In this document: positions 17,081-25,628 of the stretch, piece by piece | Layout: every line of letters begins with the position of its first letter | Position numbering within the stretch: the first letter of the stretch is position 1 | NCBI GenBank assembly: GCA_020440605.1 | Contig: JAGRNT010000012.1 | Span: forward strand, 62,001 to 126,000 | Origin: a bacterium | GTDB lineage: Bacteria > 4484-113 > JAFGCY01 | Length of the DNA: 64,000 bases | Direction: 5' to 3' | Made by a program: the position numbers and the translations under genes | The notes under the pieces: generated by a model | What the model saw: the letters and a program-made list of their open reading frames with translations, nothing else | Told to the model about the DNA's origin: nothing | Database searches by the model: none

Positions 17081-17605
17081 ATGCTCGAGATCCCCAGCTA
17101 CTTCACGCGGCTGTACACGGCCGCTGAAATCGACCGCCGCGTCGATGAAATCGCCGCTCAGATCACCGAGGACTTCGAGGGCCGCACTGTCCACCTCGTC
17201 GGTGTGCTGCGCGGCGCCAACATCTTCCTCTCCGACCTGGTGCGCCGCATCGAAGTCCCGCTGAGTTACGACTTCCTTGCGGTCTCGAGTTATTCCGGCA
17301 CCTCCAGCACCGGCGTCGTACGTCTGATCAAGGACCTCGATGAAAGCATCGAGAGCGAGCATGTGATCGTGGTTGAGGACATCATCGACAGTGGCCTGAC
17401 GCTCAACTACATCCTCGAGCAGCTGCAGAACCGCAAGCCGGCCAGCGTGCATGTCTGCGCCTTCCTGGACCGCCCGCACAACCGCAAGGCTGCGCTGAAG
17501 ATTGACTACACCGGCTTCGCTATCCCCGACAAGTTCGTGGTGGGCTATGGCCTGGACTTCGAGCAGAAGTGGCGCCAGCTCCCGGACATCTGGGCGATCA
17601 ACTAG
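17081..17605 (+). CDS. hpt: Hypoxanthine(-guanine) phosphoribosyltransferase
   Basis: This 174-residue cytoplasmic purine-salvage enzyme transfers phosphoribose from PRPP to hypoxanthine or guanine. The PRPP-binding loop VVEDIIDSGLTL is at residues 97-108. The upstream LRGANIFLSDLVR segment (43-55) and the hood region DKFVVGYGLDF near the C-terminus are typical of Hpt. Length fits the family (about 175-185). The ATG at 17081 has no Shine-Dalgarno and sits 8 nt after a -10 box, suggesting a leaderless transcript. The gene is divergent from the pseudopilin operon and is followed 9 nt later by a PaiB-like gene, which may be cotranscribed. Base preference (guanine, hypoxanthine, xanthine) cannot be read from the sequence. 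Confidence 0.95.
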   Translation: MLEIPSYFTRLYTAAEIDRRVDEIAAQITEDFEGRTVHLVGVLRGANIFLSDLVRRIEVPLSYDFLAVSSYSGTSSTGVVRLIKDLDESIESEHVIVVEDIIDSGLTLNYILEQLQNRKPASVHVCAFLDRPHNRKAALKIDYTGFAIPDKFVVGYGLDFEQKWRQLPDIWAIN

Positions 17606-17614
17606 GATCCGGGT

Positions 17615-18241
17615 GTGTGGTCACCCCCATACTTCAGGCTGGATGACAGGCAGCGCATCATTGAGCTGATGCGCACATTCCCCTTCGCCGTGCTCAGCAT
17701 GAGCGACGGCGCTGGCCTGATGCAGGGTGTGCACCTGCCCTTCCTGATCGACGAACTGCCGGACGGCTCCATCGAACTGGTGGCGCACCTGGCGCGGGCC
17801 AACCTCCTGCATGAATCCTTCGACGGAGAGCGCGAGGCACTGGTGGTCTTCAGCGGACCGCATGGCTATGTATCACCCTCGGACTATCAGAGTGAGGACA
17901 TGGTACCCACCTGGAACTACGTGGCCGTGCATGCGGCGGGCCGGCCGCTGAAGTATGCCGAGGGGGCGGAGAGCGAACTGGCGATCCGGCGCCTGGTGGA
18001 CGCAATGGAACCCGGCGAAGGCGGCTGGCGCACGGAGCAACTCAGCGAGGAGAAATACCGCGGCCTGCTGAAGGGCATCGTGGCCTTCAGCATGCGTGTT
18101 GACAGGCTGGACGGCAAGCTCAAGCTCAACCAGAACCGCACGGTCTCCGAGGCCGGAAATGCAGCCGCCAGGCAGGCTGCACTTGGCAACACTGACCTGG
18201 CGGAAATGATTCTTTCGGAGCTGGAGAAGCGCCGGGACTAG
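17615..18241 (+). CDS. PaiB-family FMN-binding protein
   Basis: This 208-residue protein is related to Bacillus PaiB, an FMN-binding split-barrel family often annotated as a negative transcriptional regulator. The N-terminal WSPPYFRLDD corresponds to the family's MYxPxHF start, which supports the GTG at 17615. Further family segments are GVHLPFLID, LVVFSGPHGYVSPSDY and VPTWNYVAVHAAGR. It starts 9 nt after hpt and may share its transcript. Its TAG stop overlaps the stop of the convergent VOC gene through a shared CTAG. Regulation versus an unknown flavin-dependent role cannot be separated here. Confidence 0.85.
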   Translation: MWSPPYFRLDDRQRIIELMRTFPFAVLSMSDGAGLMQGVHLPFLIDELPDGSIELVAHLARANLLHESFDGEREALVVFSGPHGYVSPSDYQSEDMVPTWNYVAVHAAGRPLKYAEGAESELAIRRLVDAMEPGEGGWRTEQLSEEKYRGLLKGIVAFSMRVDRLDGKLKLNQNRTVSEAGNAAARQAALGNTDLAEMILSELEKRRD

Positions 18242-19176
18242 CTGGCCGGGCCCATCAGACCCATCACCACGCCACCGGGAGTGGTGAAGTAACCGAAGGT
18301 GGCAATGTTCTCCATGGACATCGCCTCACCGAAAGTCGTGCCGCCCGCAGCCTCAACTGCATCCAGCGTGGCCTGCACGTCGTCGCTCCAGATGTAGGCC
18401 ATCACCTTCGCCTCTGCCGTGTGGCTCTGGAACACACCGGCGATGCCGCTGCCGGGATTGAAGTCCATGTAGGTATCCATCGTGGGCTTGCTGGCCCAGC
18501 CGAACAGATCGCGGTAGAAGCTGTCCGGGCCGGAGGTGCTGGCATTGTAGACCTCCAGCGCGCAGAACATTCCGGGCACGCCGCTGGCACCGGGGCCGAC
18601 GGGGTTGGCAACCGGCTCAGCCGGCAGCGCAGCATCCACGAGCCCGACGATCACGCCGCTCGGGTCGGTGAACATCGCGATGTTCGGCATGCCCTCGGCG
18701 ATCGGCATCTTCGGCACGTAGACGGAGCCGCCCCGGGCCTCGATCTCGGCGAGCTTGGCGTCGATGTCCGCGGTGTAGATGTAGAACGCGGACTGCTGGG
18801 GGATCTCCGCATTGCTGGCAATCCCGCAGCCCAGCTCGCCCTTCTCCATGCTGGGCATCCACATCACGTAGTTGTCCATATAGGGCATCACGTCCCAGCC
18901 GAAGACCGTGTGCAGGAATTCGGAAGTGGCCGGGACATCCGTGGAGTTGAACTCCAGCCAGCTGATCCAGTGCTCACCGGTGCCCACCGCCATCTGCGCC
19001 GTACCGCGTGTCATCTCCATTCCCGTATCCATTGCTCCGCCGCATTTGTCAATCTGACCTCCCTGGCTGTAAAAGCCGGAGTTGTCATTGTCACCGAAGC
19101 CACGCGCCTCGGCACTGCCGTTGAGGGTGAATGCGGCGATCACCGCCGCCATGAGCACGATTCCAAGCTTGTGCAT
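18238..19176 (-). CDS. Exported tandem VOC (glyoxalase-like) protein
   Basis: The protein has 312 residues with a cleavable signal peptide (MHKLGIVLMAAVIAAF to about residue 24). Two VOC/glyoxalase-type halves (about 66-180 and 200-312) follow. Each contains the ISWLEFNSTDVPATSEF or FCALEVYNASTSGPDSF opening and a TDPSGVIVGLVD or TTPGGVVMGLMG closing strand. It is the last gene of a run with an arsR regulator, two SRPBCC proteins and a second VOC protein. VOC enzymes include glyoxalases, dioxygenases and binding or resistance proteins; the substrate is not readable. An exported VOC protein is unusual. Its stop overlaps the PaiB-like stop by CTAG. Confidence 0.8.
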   Translation of the reverse strand: MHKLGIVLMAAVIAAFTLNGSAEARGFGDNDNSGFYSQGGQIDKCGGAMDTGMEMTRGTAQMAVGTGEHWISWLEFNSTDVPATSEFLHTVFGWDVMPYMDNYVMWMPSMEKGELGCGIASNAEIPQQSAFYIYTADIDAKLAEIEARGGSVYVPKMPIAEGMPNIAMFTDPSGVIVGLVDAALPAEPVANPVGPGASGVPGMFCALEVYNASTSGPDSFYRDLFGWASKPTMDTYMDFNPGSGIAGVFQSHTAEAKVMAYIWSDDVQATLDAVEAAGGTTFGEAMSMENIATFGYFTTPGGVVMGLMGPAS

Positions 19177-19235
19177 GATTGATTACTCCTACATATGTTG
19201 CCATCCCGCGGAATCTTCGCGGAGAGGGAATGATA

Positions 19236-20024
19236 TCAGGCTTTCTCAGGTCCGATCAGGCCCAGGAACACGCCATTGGGATCCTTGAAATAACCGAACA
19301 TACCCATTCCGGGCATCGCCGCCGGATCTCCGGCCTGCTCGCCCCCGGCTGCCTTCACTTTCGCCAGCGTTGCCAGCACATCCTCGACATAGATGTAGAC
19401 CATCAGCGGAGCCTGGGGTGTATGCCCCTGGAACACACCGCCGATGCTGCCCCCCGGATCAAACATCCGGTAGGGTCCGCTCGCTTCCGCGAGACCCCAT
19501 TCGAACATGTCGCCATAGAAGCGCTGCGTCTCCTCCAGCTCGCTGCCACCGTGGATCTCGATGCTGCAGATGCTGCCCGGCTGCGGGGGTTCAGCAGCTG
19601 ACCATGGAGCGGGAATGTATGGCAACTCGGCGGGCGGGCTGTCTATCATTCCGACGCTGACACCAGCGGGGGTGCGAAACACACCTGAGTTGGGCATGTT
19701 CTCGGCGATCGGTTGCTTTGGTTCCAGGACTTGCGCCCCCAGCTCCACAGCCTGCGCCAGACTGGCATCGATGTCCGCCACGTTGACATAGAACAGGGCA
19801 TTGCCCATTTCCGGCTTCAGGCCGCTGCTGAATCCCATCCCGAGCGTGCCCTGCTGCCAGTACATCCGGTAGCTGGGGCCGAACATCTGCAGCTCCCAGC
19901 CGAAGACGTTGCCATAGAACGCCGCCGCCCTGTCCAGATCATTGGCCCGGATCTCGATCCAGGCCACCTGTGAACGTCCGCTGCCGCGCGGTGTGGCGGG
20001 CATCCCGCCGCCTGCATCTGCCAT
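19236..20024 (-). CDS. Cytoplasmic tandem VOC family protein
   Basis: The protein has 262 residues and two VOC halves (about 17-125 and 140-262). The repeated pattern is AWIEIRANDLDRAAAFYGNV and CSIEIHGGSELEETQRFY at the start of each half, with RTPAGVSVGMID and KDPNGVFLGLIG at the ends. I start it at the ATG at 20024, which has GGAGG at ideal spacing; the upstream in-frame extension to 20174 overlaps the previous gene's end and lacks support. It is clearly a paralogue of the exported VOC gene downstream. The substrate is unknown. Confidence 0.82.
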   Translation of the reverse strand: MADAGGGMPATPRGSGRSQVAWIEIRANDLDRAAAFYGNVFGWELQMFGPSYRMYWQQGTLGMGFSSGLKPEMGNALFYVNVADIDASLAQAVELGAQVLEPKQPIAENMPNSGVFRTPAGVSVGMIDSPPAELPYIPAPWSAAEPPQPGSICSIEIHGGSELEETQRFYGDMFEWGLAEASGPYRMFDPGGSIGGVFQGHTPQAPLMVYIYVEDVLATLAKVKAAGGEQAGDPAAMPGMGMFGYFKDPNGVFLGLIGPEKA

Positions 20025-20122
20025 TTCCGCCTCCAAAGTACATAAGGATCTGCAACCCCAAGCCTGCACCAAGCATAGCGGCTGGTCACTGATTGCCACA
20101 AGCCGGGCGCTCCGTGGCCTGA

Positions 20123-20989
20123 TCAGGCTGTCGCACCCTCCGGCACGTAGCCGTCGGTCTCGATCTTCCTCCACTGCTCACCGAGTTCCAGCATGGCCTT
20201 CAGCGTAACGAGGAAGCTCGTCCAGCCGGCGTAGTAGTCCTGGCTCTTGCGCTCCCCGAAGCCACTGTGCACGAGGTTCAGACGGGTCCGGCCGGTGCTG
20301 CCGTTCAGCTCCCAGCGCACCCGCGTCTCAGGCTCGCCGCCCCACTGCCAGCTCACCTCCAGCGACTGTGCGGGTTTCACGCTGACGACCTGCTGCGGCC
20401 CGCCGGCCTGCCAGCCGTAGCTGAATACCCCGCCCGGCTGCAGCTCGACCCAGGCCCCGGAGGCGAAGAAGCGGTCCAGCTCCGCCGGATCGGTCAGCCC
20501 CCGCCAGACGCGCCTGGGATCCTCCGCGATCTCCAGATTCAGTTCGACGCGGCCCTGTTCGCGGCGGTAGTCGCACTTGAGCAATGCGGTGTGCCCCAGC
20601 GCATGCAGGCGCAGGTTCTCGAGGCTGGCAACCCAGAAGTCCGTCATCGAGCCATGACCCTGCTCCCATTCGCGGTTGCCGACGGTCGTCAGCATCACGA
20701 GCGTGGCCCCGTCCTGCTCCTCGAGAGTGAAGTGCACCTCGGTGTCGTTGCCATTCACGGGCCAGACGTATGACAGGCTCCGGTCCTGCTCGTATGCAAG
20801 CAACTTCTGTTCGCCTTGCTCTGGTACATCCGGAGTGTGGATCCCCCAGAAGCGGTATGTCCCTGCAGCCAGGTCCACCTCGGCATGCTCGGTGAACCAC
20901 TGTTCCAGTTCCGCCGCCGTTGTCAGCAGCCGGAAGATCTCCGCCGCCGGCCGCCGGATCGTCAGGCTCGTATTGATTGTCTTGCTCAT
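20123..20989 (-). CDS. Tandem SRPBCC (AHSA1-like) protein 1
   Basis: The protein has 288 residues with two SRPBCC/AHSA1 (Bet v1-like) halves. The first starts INTSLTIRRPAAEIFRLLT and contains a divergent centre. The second, from about residue 148, starts LNLEIAEDPRRVWRGLTD and ends GRTRLNLVHSGFGERK followed by GWTSFLVTLKAML. The AHSA1 hallmarks (WxxLTDPxxLxxWF, GGxFxYGW, HSGF, GW) are present. Such proteins often sit beside ArsR regulators and VOC proteins, as here; ligand binding is assumed, the ligand is unknown. It lies 31 nt downstream of the paralogue. Confidence 0.82.
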   Translation of the reverse strand: MSKTINTSLTIRRPAAEIFRLLTTAAELEQWFTEHAEVDLAAGTYRFWGIHTPDVPEQGEQKLLAYEQDRSLSYVWPVNGNDTEVHFTLEEQDGATLVMLTTVGNREWEQGHGSMTDFWVASLENLRLHALGHTALLKCDYRREQGRVELNLEIAEDPRRVWRGLTDPAELDRFFASGAWVELQPGGVFSYGWQAGGPQQVVSVKPAQSLEVSWQWGGEPETRVRWELNGSTGRTRLNLVHSGFGERKSQDYYAGWTSFLVTLKAMLELGEQWRKIETDGYVPEGATA

Positions 20990-21020
20990 GTCAGTTCTCC
21001 CTTGTCAGTTCCTGTTCGGC

Positions 21021-21920
21021 TCAGATGGCCCAGCCATCCGGCCTGGCAAGCACTTCCACTCCGCGTTCGCTGTTGCCTTCGGCGATCTCACGCAGTGCCA
21101 CGAGGAAGTGGAACCAGCCGGCCTCGTAGTCGTGCTTGCGCGCTTCGTTGTCAAAGCCGCTGTGCACGAGTGTCAGGCGTGTGCGTCCGCCGCTGCCCCT
21201 GAGCTTCCAGGTGATGAAGGTCTCCGGGTCATTGGCGTGGTACCAGTCGGTGTGCAGCTGCTCATTGGGCACGAAGCTGATCAGCTTGGTCGGACCTTCA
21301 TTCGGCCCCCAGCCGTAGCTGTACTTCCCGCCTTCCCTGAGCTCAACCTCCGCATCCTCGCCGCCGAAGATGCCCTTCAGCCCTTCGCTGCTGGCGAGGA
21401 TGTTGTAGACGGTCTCGCGCTCCGCCGCGATGTCGATCCCGACCTCCAGCTGCCCCGTCTGCTGCTCGGCGCCGAACTCGAATATGCTCGGCCGCTCCCC
21501 GCTCTCGCAGTAGCCGCGCAGGGCCAGCAGCACCCATTGCCAGTATTCGATCATCGTCACTTCCGTCTCACCGCGACGCGGTACATTGGAATGAGCCAGC
21601 TCCACCCGGCAGGCATCTCCCTCGCCACTGAGCTGGAAGGACAGGCCGGTGTTGTCAGCACGGAACTGCCAGTTGAGCTCCAGCCTGCTGCCATCCTTAT
21701 AGCCGGCGAAACTGAAGCGGTCGGTCCCGTCGCAGGGGCTGTCCGGCAGCCGCTTGCCGCACATCTGGAAGCGGCCAGCCGCCAGGTCCACGTCGGCCCT
21801 GTCACTGAGCCAGGCGTTGAGCTGCTGCCAGTCCGTCAATGATTGCCAGACCTTTTCCCGGCCGGTCCGGATGTCGATTGCCAGCTGGACCTCGAATCGT
21901 TCCTGTTCCGTAGCACTCAT
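21021..21920 (-). CDS. Tandem SRPBCC (AHSA1-like) protein 2
   Basis: The protein has 299 residues and the same two-domain layout as its downstream paralogue. Half one begins VQLAIDIRTGREKVWQSLTD and half two (about residue 155) begins LEVGIDIAAERETVYNILAS. It ends with GRTRLTLVHSGFDNEARK and GWFHFLVALREI. The central aromatic and Gly residues of the cavity (YSYGWGPNEG) are present. It starts 143 nt after the arsR-like gene on the same strand and is probably controlled by it. Function is inferred only from family and context. Confidence 0.82.
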   Translation of the reverse strand: MSATEQERFEVQLAIDIRTGREKVWQSLTDWQQLNAWLSDRADVDLAAGRFQMCGKRLPDSPCDGTDRFSFAGYKDGSRLELNWQFRADNTGLSFQLSGEGDACRVELAHSNVPRRGETEVTMIEYWQWVLLALRGYCESGERPSIFEFGAEQQTGQLEVGIDIAAERETVYNILASSEGLKGIFGGEDAEVELREGGKYSYGWGPNEGPTKLISFVPNEQLHTDWYHANDPETFITWKLRGSGGRTRLTLVHSGFDNEARKHDYEAGWFHFLVALREIAEGNSERGVEVLARPDGWAI

Positions 21921-22063
21921 GTCGTCTCCCGTATGTTGTCAGTATCGCCCGCCGGTGTTCCCGGCGTTCTTCACTTTGCCGCCCCTGCAGCAACTATACG
22001 CTTTCCTGTAGCCGCGCACCAGCGGCAGCCGCAGCTGCATGGCAGGCTCGGGTTGCGGGCCGC

Positions 22064-22666
22064 TTAGTTGCGCGAGGGCCCGCCCTCGTCGCTGCTGTCC
22101 GGATTGCGGTAGCAGGCCAGCACCAGCTTGAAGATGCTTTCGCTGCCGCGCGGCAGTCCGTCGTCAGCGCCGTACTTCTCCGCGAGGAAGCGGATCAGCT
22201 GCTGCAGTTCATCCATGAACTCGGCCCGCCTGGCCGGGTCAGCCAGCTCGATCTGTGCACTCAGGTTGAGCGTCGGGGTCTCGTCCCGCATCAGCGCCAG
22301 TCGGTTCGAATCACGTGCCAGTTCATCCGCGAGACCCATCATGTATCCGATGCTCAGGTTGTCTCCGAGCTTCTCCCTGCCTCCGAGGGCTGCCACGAGC
22401 GCCGGAGCAAAGGACACGCTTTCCGCCGTCACGCGATAGATCGCCTCCTTCAGGCCGCGGGCCTGCCGCTCATCCACCTGCTCCACGAAGCCGGCCTTTT
22501 CCAGCACCTTGACGTGGTAGTGCACCTTCTGCGGCGTCAGCCCCAGGTTGCCCGCAATCTCGGTGCAGGAGTGCGGCTCAGCCAGCAGGTGCATGATGTC
22601 CATGCGCAGCGGCTTGAGCAGTACCCTGGCCTCACCGAGGCTGCCGACTACCTGTTCCTTCTTCAC
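22064..22666 (-). CDS. ArsR-like winged-helix transcriptional regulator
   Basis: The protein has 200 residues. A winged HTH spans about 17-75 (RMDIMHLLAEPHSCTEIA, LGLTPQKVHYHVKVLEKAGF), followed by a C-terminal helical region rather than a metal-binding Cys pair. The start is GTG at 22666 with GAGGAG 11 nt upstream. It heads the SRPBCC/VOC run. Its promoter carries a palindrome between -35 and -10 and a second palindrome upstream, which argues for autorepression. No classical ArsR metal-box cysteines are visible, so the inducer is probably not a metal. It could equally be described as a helix-turn-helix DUF protein. Confidence 0.85.
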   Translation of the reverse strand: MKKEQVVGSLGEARVLLKPLRMDIMHLLAEPHSCTEIAGNLGLTPQKVHYHVKVLEKAGFVEQVDERQARGLKEAIYRVTAESVSFAPALVAALGGREKLGDNLSIGYMMGLADELARDSNRLALMRDETPTLNLSAQIELADPARRAEFMDELQQLIRFLAEKYGADDGLPRGSESIFKLVLACYRNPDSSDEGGPSRN

Positions 22667-22698
22667 CGTTTCGCTCGCTCCTCGAAGCTGATAATCTG

Positions 22699-22726
22699 AT
22701 TATACAAAGTTTTTTGTAGAAAGCAA
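22699..22726 (-). promoter_or_regulatory. Promoter of the arsR-like operon
   Basis: On the minus strand the -10 is TATAAT (22699-22704) and the -35 is TTGCTT (22721-22726), 16 nt apart. The predicted start is about 26 nt before the GTG. A palindromic operator occupies the spacer. Confidence 0.7.
22703..22718. promoter_or_regulatory. Operator 1 (TACAAA-N4-TTTGTA)
   Basis: This perfect 6-bp inverted repeat with a 4-nt spacer sits between -35 and -10 of the arsR-like promoter. This is the usual place for an ArsR-family repressor site. Confidence 0.7.
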
Positions 22727-22731
22727 GCAAT

Positions 22732-22751
22732 TTTACAAATTTCCTTGTAAA
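22732..22751. promoter_or_regulatory. Operator 2 (TTTACAA-N6-TTGTAAA)
   Basis: This perfect 7-bp inverted repeat with a 6-nt spacer shares TACAA/TTGTA half-sites with operator 1. The two centres are 31 bp apart, close to three helical turns, so cooperative binding on one DNA face is possible. Confidence 0.65.
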
Positions 22752-22792
22752 TTAGTCGGACTTCTCTCCAGCCCTCCCGCTACACCCTGATC

Positions 22793-22798
22793 TATACT
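22793..22798 (+). promoter_or_regulatory. -10 box of the membrane-protein gene
   Basis: TATACT lies 26 nt before the ATG at 22825; the leader contains the RBS CAGGAGA (22804-22810). It is divergent from the arsR-like promoter. Confidence 0.5.
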
Positions 22799-22824
22799 GG
22801 GTTCAGGAGAGATCAGCAATCTGA

Positions 22825-23700
22825 ATGGACCAGCAGGAATCAAGCGGGGACATCACACGCCAGCAGCTTGGCGGCATGACCAACAAGGAGCGCTTCCACG
22901 AGGGGCGGAGCATTCCGAAGCAGTTGCGCCGAGTCTGCTGGGAGCTGTGGTCGCCCGTCGTCACCAGCGAGGACGAGCCTGACGACTGGCAGATGCTTGA
23001 GGTTCTCGACTGGTACCTCATCCGCCGCAAGCTGGGATCAAGCATCATTCAACCGCAGTCCATCAGCCGCAACATCGTTTACATATCGTCCATCCTTCTG
23101 ATCGGGCTGGCTTTCCTCTTGATCACCATCTGGATCGGAGGAGTCAATCTGACACCCTGGAACAAGAGTGTGAGTAATAGCATGGGCTGGGATCTAAGCG
23201 ACATCATCATCTTCATCCTGATGCTCTTCGTTGCCAGCGCAAGCCTGGCCAGCCTTGAATCCGCAAAACGGCAACGACGTGAACTGCAGGAGAAACTCGT
23301 AGGATTGGATGTTCTCGAGCTGGTGCCAACTGTCTACGGGTCACCGATTTCACAGTATGATCTGGTTCAGCTCCCGGCACTGGTGCGTGGCCAGCATGAC
23401 ACCACAGAGCGCATGAATGCGCGCATGATGGCTGACAACCTCGAGCTGTTCCTCGGAATGGATGGAGTGGATATCCGCAGGCGCCTGATGAATGAGCGGA
23501 TCCTGACCGTTCTGCGCGGCTTTGCCATCGGCAGCGGCTTCCTTCTGATCTTCGCTCCATTCGCTGCCTTTCCGCTCTTTTTCATTGCCTTCTTCATGAT
23601 TGACGGATCGAACCTGTTCACCAACCGCCGACACGAACTGCTGCTGGCAATGCTTGATGAGATGTATCCGGACGGAACCGCCGGCGCTGGCAAGCTGTAG
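22825..23700 (+). CDS. Integral membrane protein of unknown function
   Basis: I do not recognise this 291-residue protein. The first 80 residues are polar and charged. Transmembrane segments are at about 83-105 (IVYISSILLIGLAFLLITIW), 124-145 (SDIIIFILMLFVASASLASL) and 230-258, the last long enough for a hairpin. A basic, coiled region (ESAKRQRRELQEKL) joins TM2 to a soluble middle segment. It has a clear RBS and its own -10 box, 158 nt from the arsR-like gene and divergent from it. Its stop codon is part of the -10-like TAGAAT of the next gene. Confidence 0.75.
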   Translation: MDQQESSGDITRQQLGGMTNKERFHEGRSIPKQLRRVCWELWSPVVTSEDEPDDWQMLEVLDWYLIRRKLGSSIIQPQSISRNIVYISSILLIGLAFLLITIWIGGVNLTPWNKSVSNSMGWDLSDIIIFILMLFVASASLASLESAKRQRRELQEKLVGLDVLELVPTVYGSPISQYDLVQLPALVRGQHDTTERMNARMMADNLELFLGMDGVDIRRRLMNERILTVLRGFAIGSGFLLIFAPFAAFPLFFIAFFMIDGSNLFTNRRHELLLAMLDEMYPDGTAGAGKL

Positions 23701-23712
23701 AATCGCTTAAGC

Positions 23713-24828
23713 ATGTTCCCGGGGACACCTGACAACTTCGGACTCGACCGGCTCTCTGGCCTTACTCGCCGCCAGCTCGTGTTCAGCGCGGTGACCGGCA
23801 GCCATGCCTACGGCACAGAGACCGAAACCAGCGACGTTGACATCCGCGGCATCTTCGGTGTCAGCGCCCAGGACTATCTCGCGCTGGCTGCGCCGCCGGA
23901 ACAGCTCGCGGATGATCGCAATGACATCACTTATTACAGCCTGCGGCGCTTCATCGAACTGGCTGCCACTGCCAACCCGAACATCATCGAACTGCTGTAC
24001 TCACCCGTGGACTGCATCCTGCTGGACAGCCCGGCGATGCAACTCCTGCGCGAACGGCGCAGCCTGTTCATCACGCGCCAGGCATACGATTCACACCTCG
24101 GCTATGCCCGCGCGCAGATCAGCAAGGCCCGCGGCCAGAATAAGTGGGTCAACAACCCACAGCCGCAACAGGAGCCTGAGCGCGAGGACTTCTGCTGGGT
24201 CGTGCCGGCACATCCGGACGGGACAGTCATGCCGCTGCGCCCCGTGCCGCTGGCTGACAGCGCAGTGCAGCTGGAGCACTGCCATGCCAGCTCGCTCGAG
24301 CACGCCCGCGGCATCTACCGGCTCTATGACTATGGCAGTGATGCACGCGGCGTGTTCCGCAATGGCAACCTGCAGTGCGAGTCCATCCCGCTTCAGGACG
24401 AGCATGCAAGGTTCTGCGGCCTGCTGATCTACAACCATGATGCCTACCAGCAGGCGAAGCGGGACCATGAGAACTACTGGCACTGGATGGCAACGCGCAA
24501 CAAGTCGCGCTGGCGGACGCAGGAGAGTGGCGAAATTGACTACGACGCCAAGAACATGCTGCACTGCATCCGCCTGATCCTCTCCGGCGCGTCCATTCTG
24601 CGCGACGGTGCACCGCTGGTGCGCTTCGAGGGCGAACAGCTGCAGCTCCTGCGCGAGATCCGCAGCGGCCGCTTCAGCTATGACGAGCTGATCTCTCTGG
24701 CGGATGAACATGTGCGCGGGCTGGAGCAGCTGCTGCAGCATTGCAGCCTGCCGGCGGCCCCCGACATGCCGGCGGTGGAAGCCCTGCTGCGCGAGGCCAC
24801 CGCGCTCTGGGAGAATGGCAATGCATGA
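23713..24828 (+). CDS. RlaP-type nucleotidyltransferase 1
   Basis: The protein has 371 residues in the DNA polymerase beta-like nucleotidyltransferase superfamily, resembling the RlaP (RNA repair pathway) family. The signature GSHAYGTETETSDVDIRG (29-46) gives the GS motif and the metal-binding D41/D43 pair. Family-like features follow in the middle (ITYYSLRRFIELAATANPNI, YDAKNMLHCIRLI). The ATG at 23713 has no obvious RBS and lies 9 nt after a TAGAAT. The next gene overlaps it by 8 nt and belongs to the same family, so the two products may act together. RlaP proteins are linked by gene context to RNA repair; no RNA ligase or kinase is in this window. Confidence 0.8.
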   Translation: MFPGTPDNFGLDRLSGLTRRQLVFSAVTGSHAYGTETETSDVDIRGIFGVSAQDYLALAAPPEQLADDRNDITYYSLRRFIELAATANPNIIELLYSPVDCILLDSPAMQLLRERRSLFITRQAYDSHLGYARAQISKARGQNKWVNNPQPQQEPEREDFCWVVPAHPDGTVMPLRPVPLADSAVQLEHCHASSLEHARGIYRLYDYGSDARGVFRNGNLQCESIPLQDEHARFCGLLIYNHDAYQQAKRDHENYWHWMATRNKSRWRTQESGEIDYDAKNMLHCIRLILSGASILRDGAPLVRFEGEQLQLLREIRSGRFSYDELISLADEHVRGLEQLLQHCSLPAAPDMPAVEALLREATALWENGNA

Positions 24829-25585
24829 CTACATCCGCAGCATGATCAGCGAAGTTGAGCGGCAGCACGGCGTGAAAGTGCTGTATGCCTGTGAATCCGG
24901 CAGCCGGGCCTGGGGCTTCGCCTCACCGGACAGCGACTACGACCTGCGCTTCGTGTATCTAGCACCACTGGACTGGCACCTTTCGCTGCAGCAGCAGGCA
25001 GACACCATAGAATTCTTCGCTGACAACGAACTCGACCTCGCGGGCTGGGAACTTGCCAAGACCCTGCGGCTGTTTCATTCCTGCAACCTGGCCTTCAATG
25101 AATGGCTGGACAGCCCGGTGGTCTATCACGACGACGGCAGCCTCGCGGGACAGCTGCGGGACCTGGTGCCGCAGTACTTCAACCCGCAGAAGGCCTTCCA
25201 CCACTACCGCAGCACGGCCCTGCGCAAGCTGGGCGAATCCCTGCCGGCGGACCCACGCGGCATCAAGAGCCTGTTCTACATCATCCGCCCGCTCTGTGCC
25301 TGCCAGTGGGTGCTGGAACATGGCAGCATGCCGCCCACTGCCTTTGCCGCACTGCGCAGTGGCATCAGCCTGCCGGATGCAGTTGCGGCGGCCATTGACG
25401 AACTGCTCGAACACAAGCTCAGAGCTGCGGAGCAGCAGCCGGTCAGTCCGCCGGCGGAACTCGCCATCTGGATCGGGGATTCAATGAATGATGCGCAAGG
25501 CAGGGCAGCAGGGCTAGCGGTCAACGCCAGCAAGAGCTGGGAGCCGCTCAATCTGATCCTGAGAAACTACCTGCGTCAGAGCTGA
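24821..25585 (+). CDS. RlaP-type nucleotidyltransferase 2
   Basis: The protein has 254 residues. The nucleotidyltransferase signature ESGSRAWGFASPDSDYDLRF (25-44) contains GS and the catalytic D39/D41. The C-terminal half (FNPQKAFHHYRSTALRKLG, GIKSLFYIIRPLCACQWVL) matches the RlaP/YcgL layout. I start it at the ATG at 24821, 8 nt after GGGAG and overlapping the previous gene by 8 nt; an in-frame ATG at 24815 is also possible. This copy is closer to the family's usual length than the longer upstream one. Substrate and partner are unknown. Confidence 0.8.
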   Translation: MHDYIRSMISEVERQHGVKVLYACESGSRAWGFASPDSDYDLRFVYLAPLDWHLSLQQQADTIEFFADNELDLAGWELAKTLRLFHSCNLAFNEWLDSPVVYHDDGSLAGQLRDLVPQYFNPQKAFHHYRSTALRKLGESLPADPRGIKSLFYIIRPLCACQWVLEHGSMPPTAFAALRSGISLPDAVAAAIDELLEHKLRAAEQQPVSPPAELAIWIGDSMNDAQGRAAGLAVNASKSWEPLNLILRNYLRQS

Positions 25586-25628
25586 GCATCCTGCAGGATG
25601 AACCACCGGCCCGGATGGATCCTCGCAG

